64,000 nt of DNA, taken from assembly GCF_007830735.1 (NCBI RefSeq), contig NZ_VLLN01000015.1:37057-101056 (forward strand), in the 5' to 3' direction. A model generated the notes under the pieces. It did no database searches and was not told where the DNA came from. It worked only from the letters and a program-made list of their open reading frames with translations. This document shows, piece by piece, positions 19,147 through 28,103 of this stretch. The stretch comes from Geobacter argillaceus. GTDB lineage: Bacteria; Desulfobacterota; Desulfuromonadia; Geobacterales; DSM-12255. The stretch's first letter is position 1; each line of letters begins with the position of its first letter. Made by a program: the position numbers and the translations under genes.

Positions 19147-19458
19147 TCAGCTTTTGGCCTGCTCCTTCTTGTCAGAGGCGGTCGTGCCCTTCTCGGCGGC
19201 GGCGTAACCGGCGGCAGCCTTTTCAGCCACCTCCTTCTCAGCGGCCTCCTTCGCGGCCACCTCTTTGGCGATCCGTTCCTTTTCTTCCTGAGCCTGCGTC
19301 TCTTCGGCAATGTTCTGCTTGAAGTCATCGGTGGCCCGCTTGAATTCGGCCAGCCCTTTGCCGAGGGACCGGGCCAGTTCGGGAAGCTTCTGGGGGCCGA
19401 TGACGATGAGGGCGATAACGAGAATGACGATCAATTCGGGCATGCCGATGCCAAACAT
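19147..19458 (-). CDS. tatA: Twin-arginine translocase subunit TatA/TatE
   Basis: A 103-residue protein with the TatA layout: a short N-terminus 'MFGIGMPEL', one membrane helix (about residues 7-21), the hinge '[20 protein letters not shown]' and an amphipathic helix, then a highly charged Ala/Glu/Lys tail. It forms the pore for folded proteins carrying RR signal peptides, such as the IorB-like protein of this window. The ATG at 19458 is chosen because the conserved family start is there and GAGG lies six bases upstream. No tatC is adjacent. TatB function cannot be excluded, since the two families are similar. Confidence 0.88.
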   Translation of the reverse strand: MFGIGMPELIVILVIALIVIGPQKLPELARSLGKGLAEFKRATDDFKQNIAEETQAQEEKERIAKEVAAKEAAEKEVAEKAAAGYAAAEKGTTASDKKEQAKS

Positions 19459-19644
19459 ATGAGACCTCGCGTTGGTTGACTGCTGTCGCAAAAAGTAAGG
19501 AAATATTAGAAGATTTCCTGCAGGGTGTCAAGGAATGGGGGGCCGGCGGGGCAAAGGATTTGACAAGACGGCGTCAGATGGACTACCATCCCGCTGTCCC
19601 GTACCGTATACGGCATAATGGGAACATTTTGCTGCGAGGCTTGC

Positions 19645-20559
19645 ATGCCGGCTGACGACATCAAACAGACCATCCGCGCCCTCCTGAAGGACCGCAACGC
19701 CCTGTTGCTCGCCCACAACTACATGCGGGACGAGGTGCAGGAGATTGCCGACATCACCGGCGACTCCCTGGGGCTCTCCCAGGAAGCAGCCAAGACCGAT
19801 GCCGACGTCATTGTCTTCTGCGGGGTGCATTTCATGGCCGAATCGGCCGCGATCCTCTCGCCGGGCAAGACGGTGCTCCTCCCCCGCCTTGATGCAGGCT
19901 GCCCCATGGCCGACATGGTGACCGTCGAGGGGCTGAAGGCCATGAAGGCGCAGTATCCCGGCGTTCCGGTGATCACCTACGTGAACTCCTCGGCCGCGGT
20001 CAAGGCCGAGAGCGACATCTGCTGTACCTCGGCCAACGCGGGCAAGGTGGTCAACTCCCTCCCTGACCGGGAAGTGATCTTCGTGCCGGACCGCAACCTG
20101 GGCCGCTACATTGCCCGCTTCAGCGACAAGACTTTCCATTTCTGGGACGGCTACTGCCCGACCCACGAGCGGCTGAAGCCGGAAGCGGTGCAGGCGCTGA
20201 AGGCGCAACACCCGGACGCCCTCTTCATCTGCCACCCCGAGTGCAACCCGGCCGTGGTGGCCCTGGCCGACCATGTCTGCTCCACCTCGGGTATGTACGA
20301 CTATTGCCGCAAGAGCCCGGCCCGCCGGTTCATCGTCGGCACCGAGGCCGGCATCCTTTACCGCCTGAAGCTGGACAGCCCGGACAAGGAGTTCATCCTC
20401 GCCTCGCCGGCCCTGATCTGTCCCAACATGAAGCTCACCTCTCTTGAAGACGTGCTGGCCGCTTTGCAGACCATGTCCCCGGTGGTTACCGTGCCGGAGG
20501 ATATCCGGGTCCCGGCCAAGAGGGCGCTGGACCGGATGATCGCCATCCCCCGCGACTAA
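19645..20559 (+). CDS. nadA: Quinolinate synthase A
   Basis: A 304-residue NadA that condenses iminoaspartate and dihydroxyacetone phosphate to quinolinate in NAD synthesis. '[21 protein letters not shown]' (about residues 22-41) and three [4Fe-4S] ligand Cys segments are seen: '[10 protein letters not shown]' region, '[11 protein letters not shown]' region and '[15 protein letters not shown]'. The ATG at 19645 has GAGG six bases upstream, whereas the ATG nine codons earlier has none. nadB and nadC are not in the window. A tiny Cys-rich ORF follows 34 bases later, probably in the same transcript. Confidence 0.94.
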   Translation: MPADDIKQTIRALLKDRNALLLAHNYMRDEVQEIADITGDSLGLSQEAAKTDADVIVFCGVHFMAESAAILSPGKTVLLPRLDAGCPMADMVTVEGLKAMKAQYPGVPVITYVNSSAAVKAESDICCTSANAGKVVNSLPDREVIFVPDRNLGRYIARFSDKTFHFWDGYCPTHERLKPEAVQALKAQHPDALFICHPECNPAVVALADHVCSTSGMYDYCRKSPARRFIVGTEAGILYRLKLDSPDKEFILASPALICPNMKLTSLEDVLAALQTMSPVVTVPEDIRVPAKRALDRMIAIPRD

Positions 20560-20593
20560 GGCAACGAGTTAATCTCGCTGTCAGGAGAAATAT

Positions 20594-20737
20594 ATGACCG
20601 GCTGTGCCTGCGGGCAGATGTACTGTAACGGTTGTATGGATGGAAAAGCAGTAGCAGATAACAAGTCGCCAATCCTACCCGGCAGACAGGTGTCAGAAGG
20701 GTCCACGGAAGAAGACCCGAAAGGGTCGCAGGCTTGA
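20594..20737 (+). CDS. 47-residue Cys-rich protein of unknown function
   Basis: The ORF has a good AGGAGA ribosome binding site five bases before the ATG. The N-terminal part carries four Cys in two close pairs (M-T-G-C-A-C-G-Q-M-Y-C-N-G-C), followed by a hydrophilic tail ending SQA. The spacing C-x-C-x4-C-x2-C could bind a metal or an Fe-S cluster. A second, frameshifted copy lies at 25320-25463 with the same Cys block and a matching 'S-x-I-L-P-x-x-Q' middle. Conservation between the copies supports a real gene. It lies just behind nadA. No known family is recognised. Confidence 0.6.
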   Translation: MTGCACGQMYCNGCMDGKAVADNKSPILPGRQVSEGSTEEDPKGSQA

Positions 20738-20811
20738 CTAGCTCCCCCCTCTCTCCTCGTACCTCCCCGCTGATCCCCTTCAGATTCAACCTAAAAGCGG
20801 CTTTTAGGTCC

Positions 20812-20940
20812 ACGAACGACACGAAAACACACGAAAAAATAAAACATTGCAGCAGATCAGCAATTCACCGAACAGGTCGTACGGTGATGCTGCTTATTTT
20901 ACTGATTTAGTTCGTGTTTTTCGTGTGTTTCGTTGACAAC
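20812..20940. repeat. Long imperfect palindrome (nested inverted repeats)
   Basis: The left arm, around 20812-20846 (cgaacgacacgaaaacacac, then gaaaaaataaaa), is the inverse of the right arm around 20895-20937 (ttcgtgtttttcgtgtgttt, then cgttg). Inside are gcagca/tgctgc and tcaccg/cggtga arms. The whole segment could fold as one long hairpin. It looks like a small dispersed palindromic element rather than a gene. The rest of the 20738-20995 gap holds only the start region of the kinase gene. Confidence 0.55.
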
Positions 20941-20995
20941 TGCTTTTTTGCCCTATATTCCATATCTGGCGGATGAACATATCGGGGGGAACCAG

Positions 20996-23041
20996 ATGCG
21001 AGCAGAAATGAAGCAACCCACCATCCTGATTATTGATGATGATCCCAACAACATGGCCGTTGTGACCAATTTTCTTGCAGAATGCGACTATACCGTTCTT
21101 GTGGCCGAGGATGGGGAAAGCGGAATCTCCAGGGCGGAATACGCCCGGCCCGACCTGATTCTGCTCGATGTCATGATGCCATGGATCGACGGCTATGAGA
21201 CCTGCCGCCGGCTGAAGGCCCTTGACAATACACGGGATATCCCGGTGATTTTCATGACCGCCCTGTCTGATACTGATTACAAGGTGAAGGGCTTCGATGT
21301 CGGAGCCGTGGACTACATCACCAAGCCATTCCAGCGTGAAGAGGTGCTGGCTCGCGTCGGGGTGCATCTGCGTATCAGGGAACTGACGTCCAGTTTGCAG
21401 GAGGCAAAAGGCTCGCTGGAACGACGCGTTGAACAGCGCACCAGGGAGTTGGCGATTGCCAATAGAGAACTGGAAGAAAAAATAGACGAACTGAAACGGA
21501 CCCAGGACGCCTTGCAGCAGAGCGAAAAGAAGTTTCGTGCCATCTTTGACCAGACCTTCCAGATGATGGGGGTCTTATCCCCCGATGGCATTCTGTTGGA
21601 GGCCAATCAGACCGCACTGGACATCAGTGGCGTCACCGAGTCGGATGTCATCGGTAAACCTTTCTGGGACTCACCCTGGTGGACATACTCCGCCGAACTC
21701 CGGGAAAAAGTACATGGTGCGGTCGCCAAGGCTGCAGCGGGCGAATTGGTACGGTTTGAGGCGAACTACCTGGACCGTGGTGGAAACCTCTACAACATCG
21801 ACTTTTCCTTGAAACCGGTGATCAACGATCAGGGTGAGGTCATATTGCTCATCCCGGAGGGTCGCGACATCACCGACATCAAGAAGCTGGAAAGAGAGCT
21901 GCGCCAGTCACAGAAGATGGAGGCAATCGGTACTCTTGCCGGTGGGATAGCCCACGATTTCAACAATATCCTTACCGCCATCATCGGCTATACCGATCTG
22001 GCACAGCGCAAGCTGCAGAACAACGGTGCAGCGGCACGCGATCTGGAACGGGCACAGGAGGCGAGCGCCCGCGCCAAGGACCTGGTGAGCAGGATCCTGA
22101 CCTTCAGCCGTCAGAGTGAGCAGGAGCCGGAACCGGTACCGGTGGCTTCCATCGTCGAGGAGGTGTTGATGCTCCTGCGTTCCTCGATCCCATCTACCAT
22201 AGAGATTCAACAGCAGATCGCTGCCAGTTTGAAAAGGGACCTGATCCTCGCCGATCCGACCCAACTCCACCAAGTGCTGATGAATCTCGGCACCAATGCG
22301 GCACATGCCATGCGCGAGCGTGGAGGAATATTGACGGTGTCCCTGTCGGATGTCGAGGTCGATGCCTCGCTGATCGCACTCTACCCGGACCTCACGCCCG
22401 GCTCCTTCGTGCGGTTGACGGTGAGCGACACCGGCCATGGCATGGAGGGCCACGTCAGAGAGCGGATATTCGATCCGTACTTCACGACCAAAAAGGTGGG
22501 AGAAGGGAGCGGCATCGGCTTGGCTGTGGTGCAAGGAATCGTCAAGAATCATGGCGGCGCGATCAGTGTCGATAGCGAACCAGGGCAAGGAACCACCTTT
22601 CACATCTTTCTGCCGAAGCTTGTGGCGGAGATTGCTCCCCGGGACCCGGCAGGTGATGAATCGAGCGGCGGCACGGAGCGGATACTCTTTGTGGACGACG
22701 AAGCAATGCTGGCGGAGTTGGGGCAGGAGCTGCTCGGATCGCTTGGGTACTCCGCTACCGTTACGGCGAGCAGCAGTGAGGCATTGCAACTCTTCAGGTC
22801 AAATCCACAGGGATTTGACCTGGTCATTACGGATATGACCATGCCGGGGCTCACCGGCAAGGAGTTGGCCTGTGAACTCATGACCATCAGGCCGGATATT
22901 CCGATTGTCCTCTGCACCGGATACAGCGAGGATCTCAACGAGACCCAGGCCAAAGAAGCCGAAATAGCCGGCTACGTCATGAAGCCGTATACCAAAAACA
23001 GCCTGGACAAAACCATTCGCAAAGTGTTGGCAGGTGACTGA
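20996..23041 (+). CDS. Hybrid sensor histidine kinase (REC-PAS-HisKA-HATPase-REC)
   Basis: A 681-residue signalling protein. Domains in order: receiver (about 5-125, phospho-acceptor Asp in 'LILLDVMMPWIDGYE'), coiled coil (about 130-180), PAS (about 185-300), histidine kinase core ('GIAHDFNNILTAIIGYTDLA', phospho-His near residue 320), ATPase ('LGTNAAHAMRERGG', 'GHGMEGHVRERIFDPYFTTK', 'GSGIGLAVVQGIVKNHGG') and a C-terminal receiver ('DLVITDMTMPGLTG'). It has no membrane helix, so it is cytoplasmic and must be driven by another kinase or an internal ligand. The ATG at 20996 follows GGGGGGA. It stands alone with no output regulator next to it. Confidence 0.92.
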   Translation: MRAEMKQPTILIIDDDPNNMAVVTNFLAECDYTVLVAEDGESGISRAEYARPDLILLDVMMPWIDGYETCRRLKALDNTRDIPVIFMTALSDTDYKVKGFDVGAVDYITKPFQREEVLARVGVHLRIRELTSSLQEAKGSLERRVEQRTRELAIANRELEEKIDELKRTQDALQQSEKKFRAIFDQTFQMMGVLSPDGILLEANQTALDISGVTESDVIGKPFWDSPWWTYSAELREKVHGAVAKAAAGELVRFEANYLDRGGNLYNIDFSLKPVINDQGEVILLIPEGRDITDIKKLERELRQSQKMEAIGTLAGGIAHDFNNILTAIIGYTDLAQRKLQNNGAAARDLERAQEASARAKDLVSRILTFSRQSEQEPEPVPVASIVEEVLMLLRSSIPSTIEIQQQIAASLKRDLILADPTQLHQVLMNLGTNAAHAMRERGGILTVSLSDVEVDASLIALYPDLTPGSFVRLTVSDTGHGMEGHVRERIFDPYFTTKKVGEGSGIGLAVVQGIVKNHGGAISVDSEPGQGTTFHIFLPKLVAEIAPRDPAGDESSGGTERILFVDDEAMLAELGQELLGSLGYSATVTASSSEALQLFRSNPQGFDLVITDMTMPGLTGKELACELMTIRPDIPIVLCTGYSEDLNETQAKEAEIAGYVMKPYTKNSLDKTIRKVLAGD

Positions 23042-23294
23042 TGGAGGCTCGTGTCCCGCGCGTAATCAGCATAGCTCAAGCCCCCCATTGAACATATTGT
23101 AAATTGAATTGACGATTTGTTCGAGCAGCCTGGCTACTCGGCGGATCACCCGGCAGTGCTGGCATATGGCGGGGACAAGGAGCTTTCGAACTACAATGTT
23201 TCAATCATTCCGTGGAGAAATCTGGGGAGTTTGACTTCGAACCAACCCCTCCCCCCAAAAAAATCGTCCCCCACCCGCTCAAGTACCCCTACTG
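23042..23294. other. Start of a 919-base gene-free region
   Basis: No supported gene is seen in 23042-23960. A 67-codon frame at 23117-23320 and a 101-codon frame at 23364-23669 have no ribosome binding site and no recognisable family. The two sub-regions with repeated motifs are listed separately. Confidence 0.4.
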
Positions 23295-23387
23295 CAACAT
23301 TTTGTTACACTTGGCTGTAAAGCAGCCATGGGAGGGCGCTTGCTGGTGCAAGTGTAACATTATGTGACATCTCATTTTGTTACACCT
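23295..23387. promoter_or_regulatory. Three copies of a GTGTAACA-type motif
   Basis: GTGTAACAwwATG-like sites occur three times within ~90 bases in alternating orientation: complement of cattttgttacac (about 23298-23310), gtgtaacattatg (about 23352-23364) and complement of cattttgttacac (about 23373-23385). Repetition of one site in both directions suggests binding by an unknown regulator. Confidence 0.45.
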
Positions 23388-23741
23388 GCCTTGTTGGCCG
23401 CCCGCAACATATTGATATTATGTATTATTGCTTTTGGCACGAAACCTGTAATATACAAAGCCTTTATCATTCTTGTGTGTAATGTGCTGGAGGGCGCGTT
23501 GGAAATATTTGCCAAGGAAATTTCTGAAGCCGCGTGTGGTAGCATGATGCCGTGCGTGGCTTTCATTTATTGCGGGAGTGAAGTTTGTACGTCGTCCGAG
23601 GAATACGGCCGGGCATCTCCTCTGGGAACGCAAAGGGGAACATGGTTAGTCGATAAACTCTGCACTTAGTCAACAAGTCAACTACGTTTGTCCCCCGGTC
23701 TGACTTGTGGCATATGGGTGCATTGCCGGGACAAAACTGGA

Positions 23742-23872
23742 AAAGTTTATAGTATTGGAAACACGAAGCACAGCAAATCGTGGCAAAGCTTATAATAGTA
23801 GAAACCTTCCTGGTTTATAAATATATAAACTTGTTTATACATGTATAAGCTTGCCTATAAATATAAACCTGG
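23742..23872. promoter_or_regulatory. AT-rich array of TTTATA/TATAAA palindromes before the metallopeptidase gene
   Basis: GTTTATA-AATA-TATAAAC (23813-23830) is a perfect inverted repeat, TTATACATGTATAA (about 23835-23848) is a perfect palindrome, and CTATAAATATAAAC (about 23855-23870) is a third similar block. Looser copies lie at about 23744 and 23788. They end ~90 bases before the start codon of the next gene, as expected for operator sites. Confidence 0.5.
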
Positions 23873-23960
23873 CTCTAACTGCTCATTTACGAGTTGAACT
23901 ATGAACCGATGAGAGATTCATAAAGGGATGCAGTGGATATATCGAATATTGGGAGGATAA

Positions 23961-24974
23961 ATGCGAATAATTCTTACGATTATTTTGATTATGCTGGCGG
24001 TCCCCTCCTTAGCAGAGGTCAGGGTCCAATCTCAGATTCCCGTAAATAGGAACGGGAGCGAATTGGTTCAAGCAAGAAGTTACACGACGATTCCCCTTGG
24101 CAGCATTAATCAGGGAGATGAAATCGATGTCTCTGTTACCGTAACGAATGCCGTTTACAAGGATTTATCTGCATATGTCATCGACAAGACCAACCTCAAT
24201 CTGATGAACCAGGGACTGGAGTACAAGTCTGCCGGAGTTCAAAAACAGATTTCGCCAATCCAGTTTAAGACGAAGTCTTGGAGTTACGGAGAATATTACC
24301 TCGTTCTTGATAATCGGTTTGCGAACTTTCTTGGTAAGAAGATTGACTACAATATCAAGACCGTAAAAACCCTGCCTGAAGCCGACAGAATGAAGCTTGC
24401 TGAGTCTTACGATGCAATATACGATTCCTTGAAGAGCACATTCATATTCCCTGATTTCAACATAAATATTGTCATGTGCGGCATGGAGAATGCCTTCTCA
24501 AATCCCGATATTACACTGTGCAGTGAGCTGGTTCAGAAACTGATCCAGGACGGCCAGCCAAGAGCAATAGTGCCAATATTCATGCACGAATTGGGGCATA
24601 CCCTTCTGAATCTTTGGGGACTGCCTGGTTTCGATAATGAGGATGTCGTTGATGAGTTCGCGACGATAATGTTAGTAAGAATGGGGGAAGACGGTAAACG
24701 GTCAATTAACGAAGCGATGGAATGGTTTTCGGGGCATGACGTTCAAGCAGAAGTTCTGAACATGCTAAAGAAGGGCGACCGGCATTCTCTGTCGATTCAG
24801 CGGATAAGAAACATGGAACGGCTGATGGCTTCCCCTGAGAATTATGCCCGGAGATGGAACCGGCTGCTGTATCCGCACATGACGGATAAGGCTCTCAACG
24901 GCATAATAAACAGTACCGGTAAATTTGATGAGCCGGCGTTGGCGAAAAACGAACTCGAAAAAAGAAGGAAATAA
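23961..24974 (+). CDS. Secreted DUF4344-like metallopeptidase
   Basis: A 337-residue protein with an N-terminal signal peptide (about residues 1-18). Past the middle it has the zinc motif HELGH ('FMHELGHTLLNLWGLP', about residues 209-224), with 'DEFATIMLVRM' about 20 residues further giving the third acidic ligand. This pattern fits the DUF4344 peptidase group. The N-terminal ~110 residues look like a beta-rich domain. Base composition is clearly more AT-rich than the neighbours, and the upstream region is AT-rich too, both signs of horizontal transfer. GGGAGGA precedes the ATG. A GC hairpin at about 25061-25090 may end the transcript. Confidence 0.72.
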   Translation: MRIILTIILIMLAVPSLAEVRVQSQIPVNRNGSELVQARSYTTIPLGSINQGDEIDVSVTVTNAVYKDLSAYVIDKTNLNLMNQGLEYKSAGVQKQISPIQFKTKSWSYGEYYLVLDNRFANFLGKKIDYNIKTVKTLPEADRMKLAESYDAIYDSLKSTFIFPDFNINIVMCGMENAFSNPDITLCSELVQKLIQDGQPRAIVPIFMHELGHTLLNLWGLPGFDNEDVVDEFATIMLVRMGEDGKRSINEAMEWFSGHDVQAEVLNMLKKGDRHSLSIQRIRNMERLMASPENYARRWNRLLYPHMTDKALNGIINSTGKFDEPALAKNELEKRRK

Positions 24975-25319
24975 AGCATCTGGGTCAACACATTTTACAA
25001 TCAAAAAGGGGGCAAAGCTCCAAATTTCAAACAGATGAACAAGATTTTCCCAACTCACGGCTGGACCGGCCCTAAAAATCGGCCGGTCAGCCTTGCGTTG
25101 AACAGGGTGTTTCTATGACTGATAACGCAAAAGATATCCTACTAGTACCCAGTAACTCATAACTTTTCGTGGGAGCTGTGGGGTCAGGTCAGACTTTCGG
25201 ACATTTCATCGCGCCCGACTAGAACAGAATCATGGGGCGTGGGAGAATGCCCGCTCAGGTGGGGTGTCTGTATTTTTCCTTGATGGTGGGGAGAAAAATT
25301 CGCGCCGTCTGGAGGGATA
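24975..25319. other. Intergenic region without a gene
   Basis: No coding frame with a ribosome binding site is seen. An inverted repeat (gaccggcc at about 25064-25071, ggccggtc at about 25081-25088) may terminate the metallopeptidase transcript. The U tract is missing, so this is uncertain. Confidence 0.35.
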
Positions 25320-25463
25320 ATGGAAAGCTGCGCCTGCCGGGCAGATGTATTGTAACGGCTGCATGAAGGACCAACCGGTTGCAACCAAAGATTCGGCAAT
25401 CCTCCCAGCCAAACAGGAATCGTCCGGCTCCAAGGCGAAAGTGTCAAAGGAATCGAAGGCGTA
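25320..25463 (+). pseudogene. Frameshifted second copy of the Cys-rich mini-protein
   Basis: It begins with GGAGGG and an ATG, reads M-E-S-C-A-C, and then an extra C in the GCCTGCC run shifts the frame into an early stop. In the next frame it continues MYCNGCMKDQPVATKDSAIL and ends at a stop at 25461-25463. The Cys block and the 'SAILPxKQ' middle match the ORF at 20594-20737. It lies directly before the LysE exporter gene. Confidence 0.6.
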
Positions 25464-25487
25464 GACCGTTAACTACCGACCATAACC

Positions 25488-26105
25488 ATGATACATTTCT
25501 TGAGCATTGGCATCATTCTGGGGCTTTCCGCCGGGTTTTCCCCCGGCCCGCTCCTGATGCTGGTCATTTCGGAAACGCTCCGCCACGGTACGCGATCGGG
25601 CATCAAGGTCGCACTGGCGCCGATCATCACCGATCTGCCGATCATTCTTGTCACCCTTGCCTGCCTGGTACAACTCTCCGGTTATCACGACATCCTCGGC
25701 ATCATTTCACTGGCTGGCGGCATGTTCGTCCTGTTCACGGGGTATGAGGCGCTCCGCACCCAAGAAGTCGAACTCATCCTGCCAAAGGAACTACCGAGAT
25801 CACTGCTGAAAGGGGTCCTGACCAACATTCTCAGCCCGCATCCGTACCTGTTCTGGATCAGCGTCGGTGCGCCGATACTGACCAGGTCGCTTACCATCAG
25901 CATTGCCGCGTTCTCTGCGTTCATCGCCGGTTTCTACCTGTCGCTGGTCGGCGCAAAGATCATCCTGGCCATCGCGGTCGGCAGATCAAAACTGTTTCTG
26001 AGCAGCAGGCTCTACCTGTACATCATGCGCTTTCTCGGCTTCCTGCTGACACTGTTGGCGGTCATGCTACTGCGGGAAGGGGTGAAACTGCTGGGCTTCA
26101 TCTAA
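25488..26105 (+). CDS. LysE family amino-acid exporter
   Basis: A 205-residue membrane protein with six hydrophobic segments and the LysE/RhtB signature near the N-terminus ('GLSAGFSPGPLLMLVISETLRHG', by position about 12-34) followed by 'GIKVALAPIITDL'. It likely exports an amino acid or a related compound, but the substrate cannot be read. It ends 19 bases before the convergent unknown gene, leaving no room for a strong terminator. Confidence 0.85.
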   Translation: MIHFLSIGIILGLSAGFSPGPLLMLVISETLRHGTRSGIKVALAPIITDLPIILVTLACLVQLSGYHDILGIISLAGGMFVLFTGYEALRTQEVELILPKELPRSLLKGVLTNILSPHPYLFWISVGAPILTRSLTISIAAFSAFIAGFYLSLVGAKIILAIAVGRSKLFLSSRLYLYIMRFLGFLLTLLAVMLLREGVKLLGFI

Positions 26106-26124
26106 CTTCGCCGCCCCTCATTTC

Positions 26125-28092
26125 CTACCAGACATAATCCTTCGCGATCTCCCGCTTGTCGTGGCCGTAGAGGATGTGCAGCACCCTCAGCGCCTTCAGC
26201 TTCACCGGCGACAGCGAACCGATTGGCAGGTAGACGATCTTCCTCCCCAGGCGGGCAGCCAGCTGGCGGAACATGCTCCTGGGCGGGCGCGGCGCGGCAT
26301 AGACCACGTGCTTCTCCCGCGAATAGTCCAGGGCTGCCAGGAGGAGCCGCTCGTGCTTGCCCCGGGCAAAGGCGTAGTCCGGGTCGCTCCAGACATCCAG
26401 CATCCGCCGGGGGGGGAAACAGAGGACGAAGCCGCCGTACTCGCAGCGGCAGATGCCGGGGCCGACGATGTTGTCGGCCGGCGGAGTGGCGTAGAAGGCC
26501 ATGTCCGATTCCTGGTCGTGCTCCCCGAGCCAGGTCATGCAGTAGGGAAAACGGTCGCTCCCCCGATCCTCGTCGAAGATCACCACCACACTCCCCACCC
26601 CGCCGGTCACCCGTTGCTGCTCCCGCACGTAGAGCCGCCCTTCGTGCAGGTTGCGCACGGTCTCCCGCAGGTCGATGCCGTCCAGGAGCGAGGCACTGAA
26701 CGGCTCGGTCCGGAACTGCTCCTCGGAAAGCTGCTTGGCCCCCTTCTTCTTCAGGAACCGCCCGTACTCCTCGATCTGCAAATCCTCCGGCGGGTAGGAG
26801 CAGATGGACGGATTGTCGAACCCATCCAGCCACTCGCCGGGCCGCTTCTCCCGCCGCCGCTTAAGAAACTGCAGCGAGGAGAGCCCTTTCCCAGGCCTCG
26901 GCTGGCGAGGACGAAAGCGGATCTGGCGGCTGGCGCCGCAGATGTCCGCCGGGGTGAGGCGCAGGGTCGGCAGTTCGGCGTCGGCCCGCTGCCAGGGGTA
27001 GCAGGTGGCCAGCCGGCAGAAGGCATAGGCGAAGTTGTCGTCCACGCAGCCCCGGGCCGTAGCCAGGAGCTGGAACAGATCGGGGATGAGCCGGTCGCTG
27101 ATGGCGGCGTAGTTGCGGGCGAAACGGAAAAAGGCCCGTTTCTGCCAGAGGTGGACCGGCTCGCCGGTCTCCTGCCGGTAGTGGCGGGCCGCTTCCTGGA
27201 AGAGGCGGAACACGATCCGCTGCCGGTCCGGCATCTCCCCTGCGCTCCCCACATGGCGGGCCGCCGCATTAATGGCTGCCATGAGGAGTTCATTCTCAGG
27301 GATCTCCTGCTTGCCGCCGCTCAGAAGCTCCAAGGCATTGAACCGCTTGCGGAGCGACAGCCCGTCCGTGACCGGCTCGGGCGGCAGCTCGCCCCGCCTC
27401 AGCTCGTAGATGGCCGAGACAAATGGGAACTCGCCGAGGATCTCCCGGCAGGAATCGGGATGGAGATTGGCGAGCCAGATCCCTTCCCGCCGCACTCTTT
27501 CCAGCGGGGCCGCCTGGGGGCGCTGGTACAGCTCGCCGATCCGCTGCACATGGCTCATGCCGCCGACAAAGAGAATCCGTTCATGCTGGTGGCTGAGCTC
27601 CTGCAGCCGGAACGCCATCCCCTGCTCCCGCCGCTGGTCCACCAGCTCCGGTTCCGCAGCTCCGGTCGCCCGAATGAATTCGTGATAGTACTGGCTAAGG
27701 CCGATGCGGTGGATGGCGTAGGAGTCGGGGAGGGGGTCGGTGTGGGCCGGATAGTGGTCCACGTCCACGTCGATCAGCGACAGTGGGATGCCCTGTTCCA
27801 GGGCCAGGCGGGCCGCTTCCACCAGCGGGTCGGCCGGTTCTACGAGCAGGTAGACTGTCTGGTGGGCGCCGCTTTGAGTCGGGACCTCGTACCAAAGGAC
27901 CGAGATCTCCGGCAGGCGTGCCACCGCTTTGCGGAACCGCTCCTCCAGGGTGGCCGGCAGTTCGATGGCGATGCAGTCCGGCTCGATCCGGTCGACGGCC
28001 TGCCGCACCAGATGGGCGAACTCCATCCGGTAATGGAGCACCGGCAGGGCATGGACCGGACCGAAATGTTCGAGATGCAGGCGGTGGGGCAT
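26125..28092 (-). CDS. Large conserved hypothetical protein with TraB/DUF5682-like N-terminus
   Basis: A 655-residue cytoplasmic protein without membrane helices or a signal peptide. The first ~200 residues ('HFGPVHALPVLHYRMEFAHL', 'DCIAIELPATLEERFRKAV', 'ILFVGGMSHVQRIGELY') resemble the TraB/ChaN-type fold of DUF5682-like proteins. The rest is not recognised and has several Cys ('DICGASRQIRF', 'GPGICRCEYGGFVLCF'). Function is unknown. It lies 11 bases downstream of tex on the same strand and is probably co-transcribed with it. Confidence 0.6.
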   Translation of the reverse strand: MPHRLHLEHFGPVHALPVLHYRMEFAHLVRQAVDRIEPDCIAIELPATLEERFRKAVARLPEISVLWYEVPTQSGAHQTVYLLVEPADPLVEAARLALEQGIPLSLIDVDVDHYPAHTDPLPDSYAIHRIGLSQYYHEFIRATGAAEPELVDQRREQGMAFRLQELSHQHERILFVGGMSHVQRIGELYQRPQAAPLERVRREGIWLANLHPDSCREILGEFPFVSAIYELRRGELPPEPVTDGLSLRKRFNALELLSGGKQEIPENELLMAAINAAARHVGSAGEMPDRQRIVFRLFQEAARHYRQETGEPVHLWQKRAFFRFARNYAAISDRLIPDLFQLLATARGCVDDNFAYAFCRLATCYPWQRADAELPTLRLTPADICGASRQIRFRPRQPRPGKGLSSLQFLKRRREKRPGEWLDGFDNPSICSYPPEDLQIEEYGRFLKKKGAKQLSEEQFRTEPFSASLLDGIDLRETVRNLHEGRLYVREQQRVTGGVGSVVVIFDEDRGSDRFPYCMTWLGEHDQESDMAFYATPPADNIVGPGICRCEYGGFVLCFPPRRMLDVWSDPDYAFARGKHERLLLAALDYSREKHVVYAAPRPPRSMFRQLAARLGRKIVYLPIGSLSPVKLKALRVLHILYGHDKREIAKDYVW

Positions 28093-28103
28093 GGAAAGCC
28101 TCC

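Noticed and set aside
23364..23669. 101-codon frame in the AT-rich gap
   Set aside because: No ribosome binding site, no recognisable family, and it spans the repeated GTGTAACA sites.
25160..25260. tggggtcaggtc sequence as a sign of a transposase remnant
   Set aside because: Such flanks often accompany Y1 transposases, but no transposase coding sequence or matching second end is visible.
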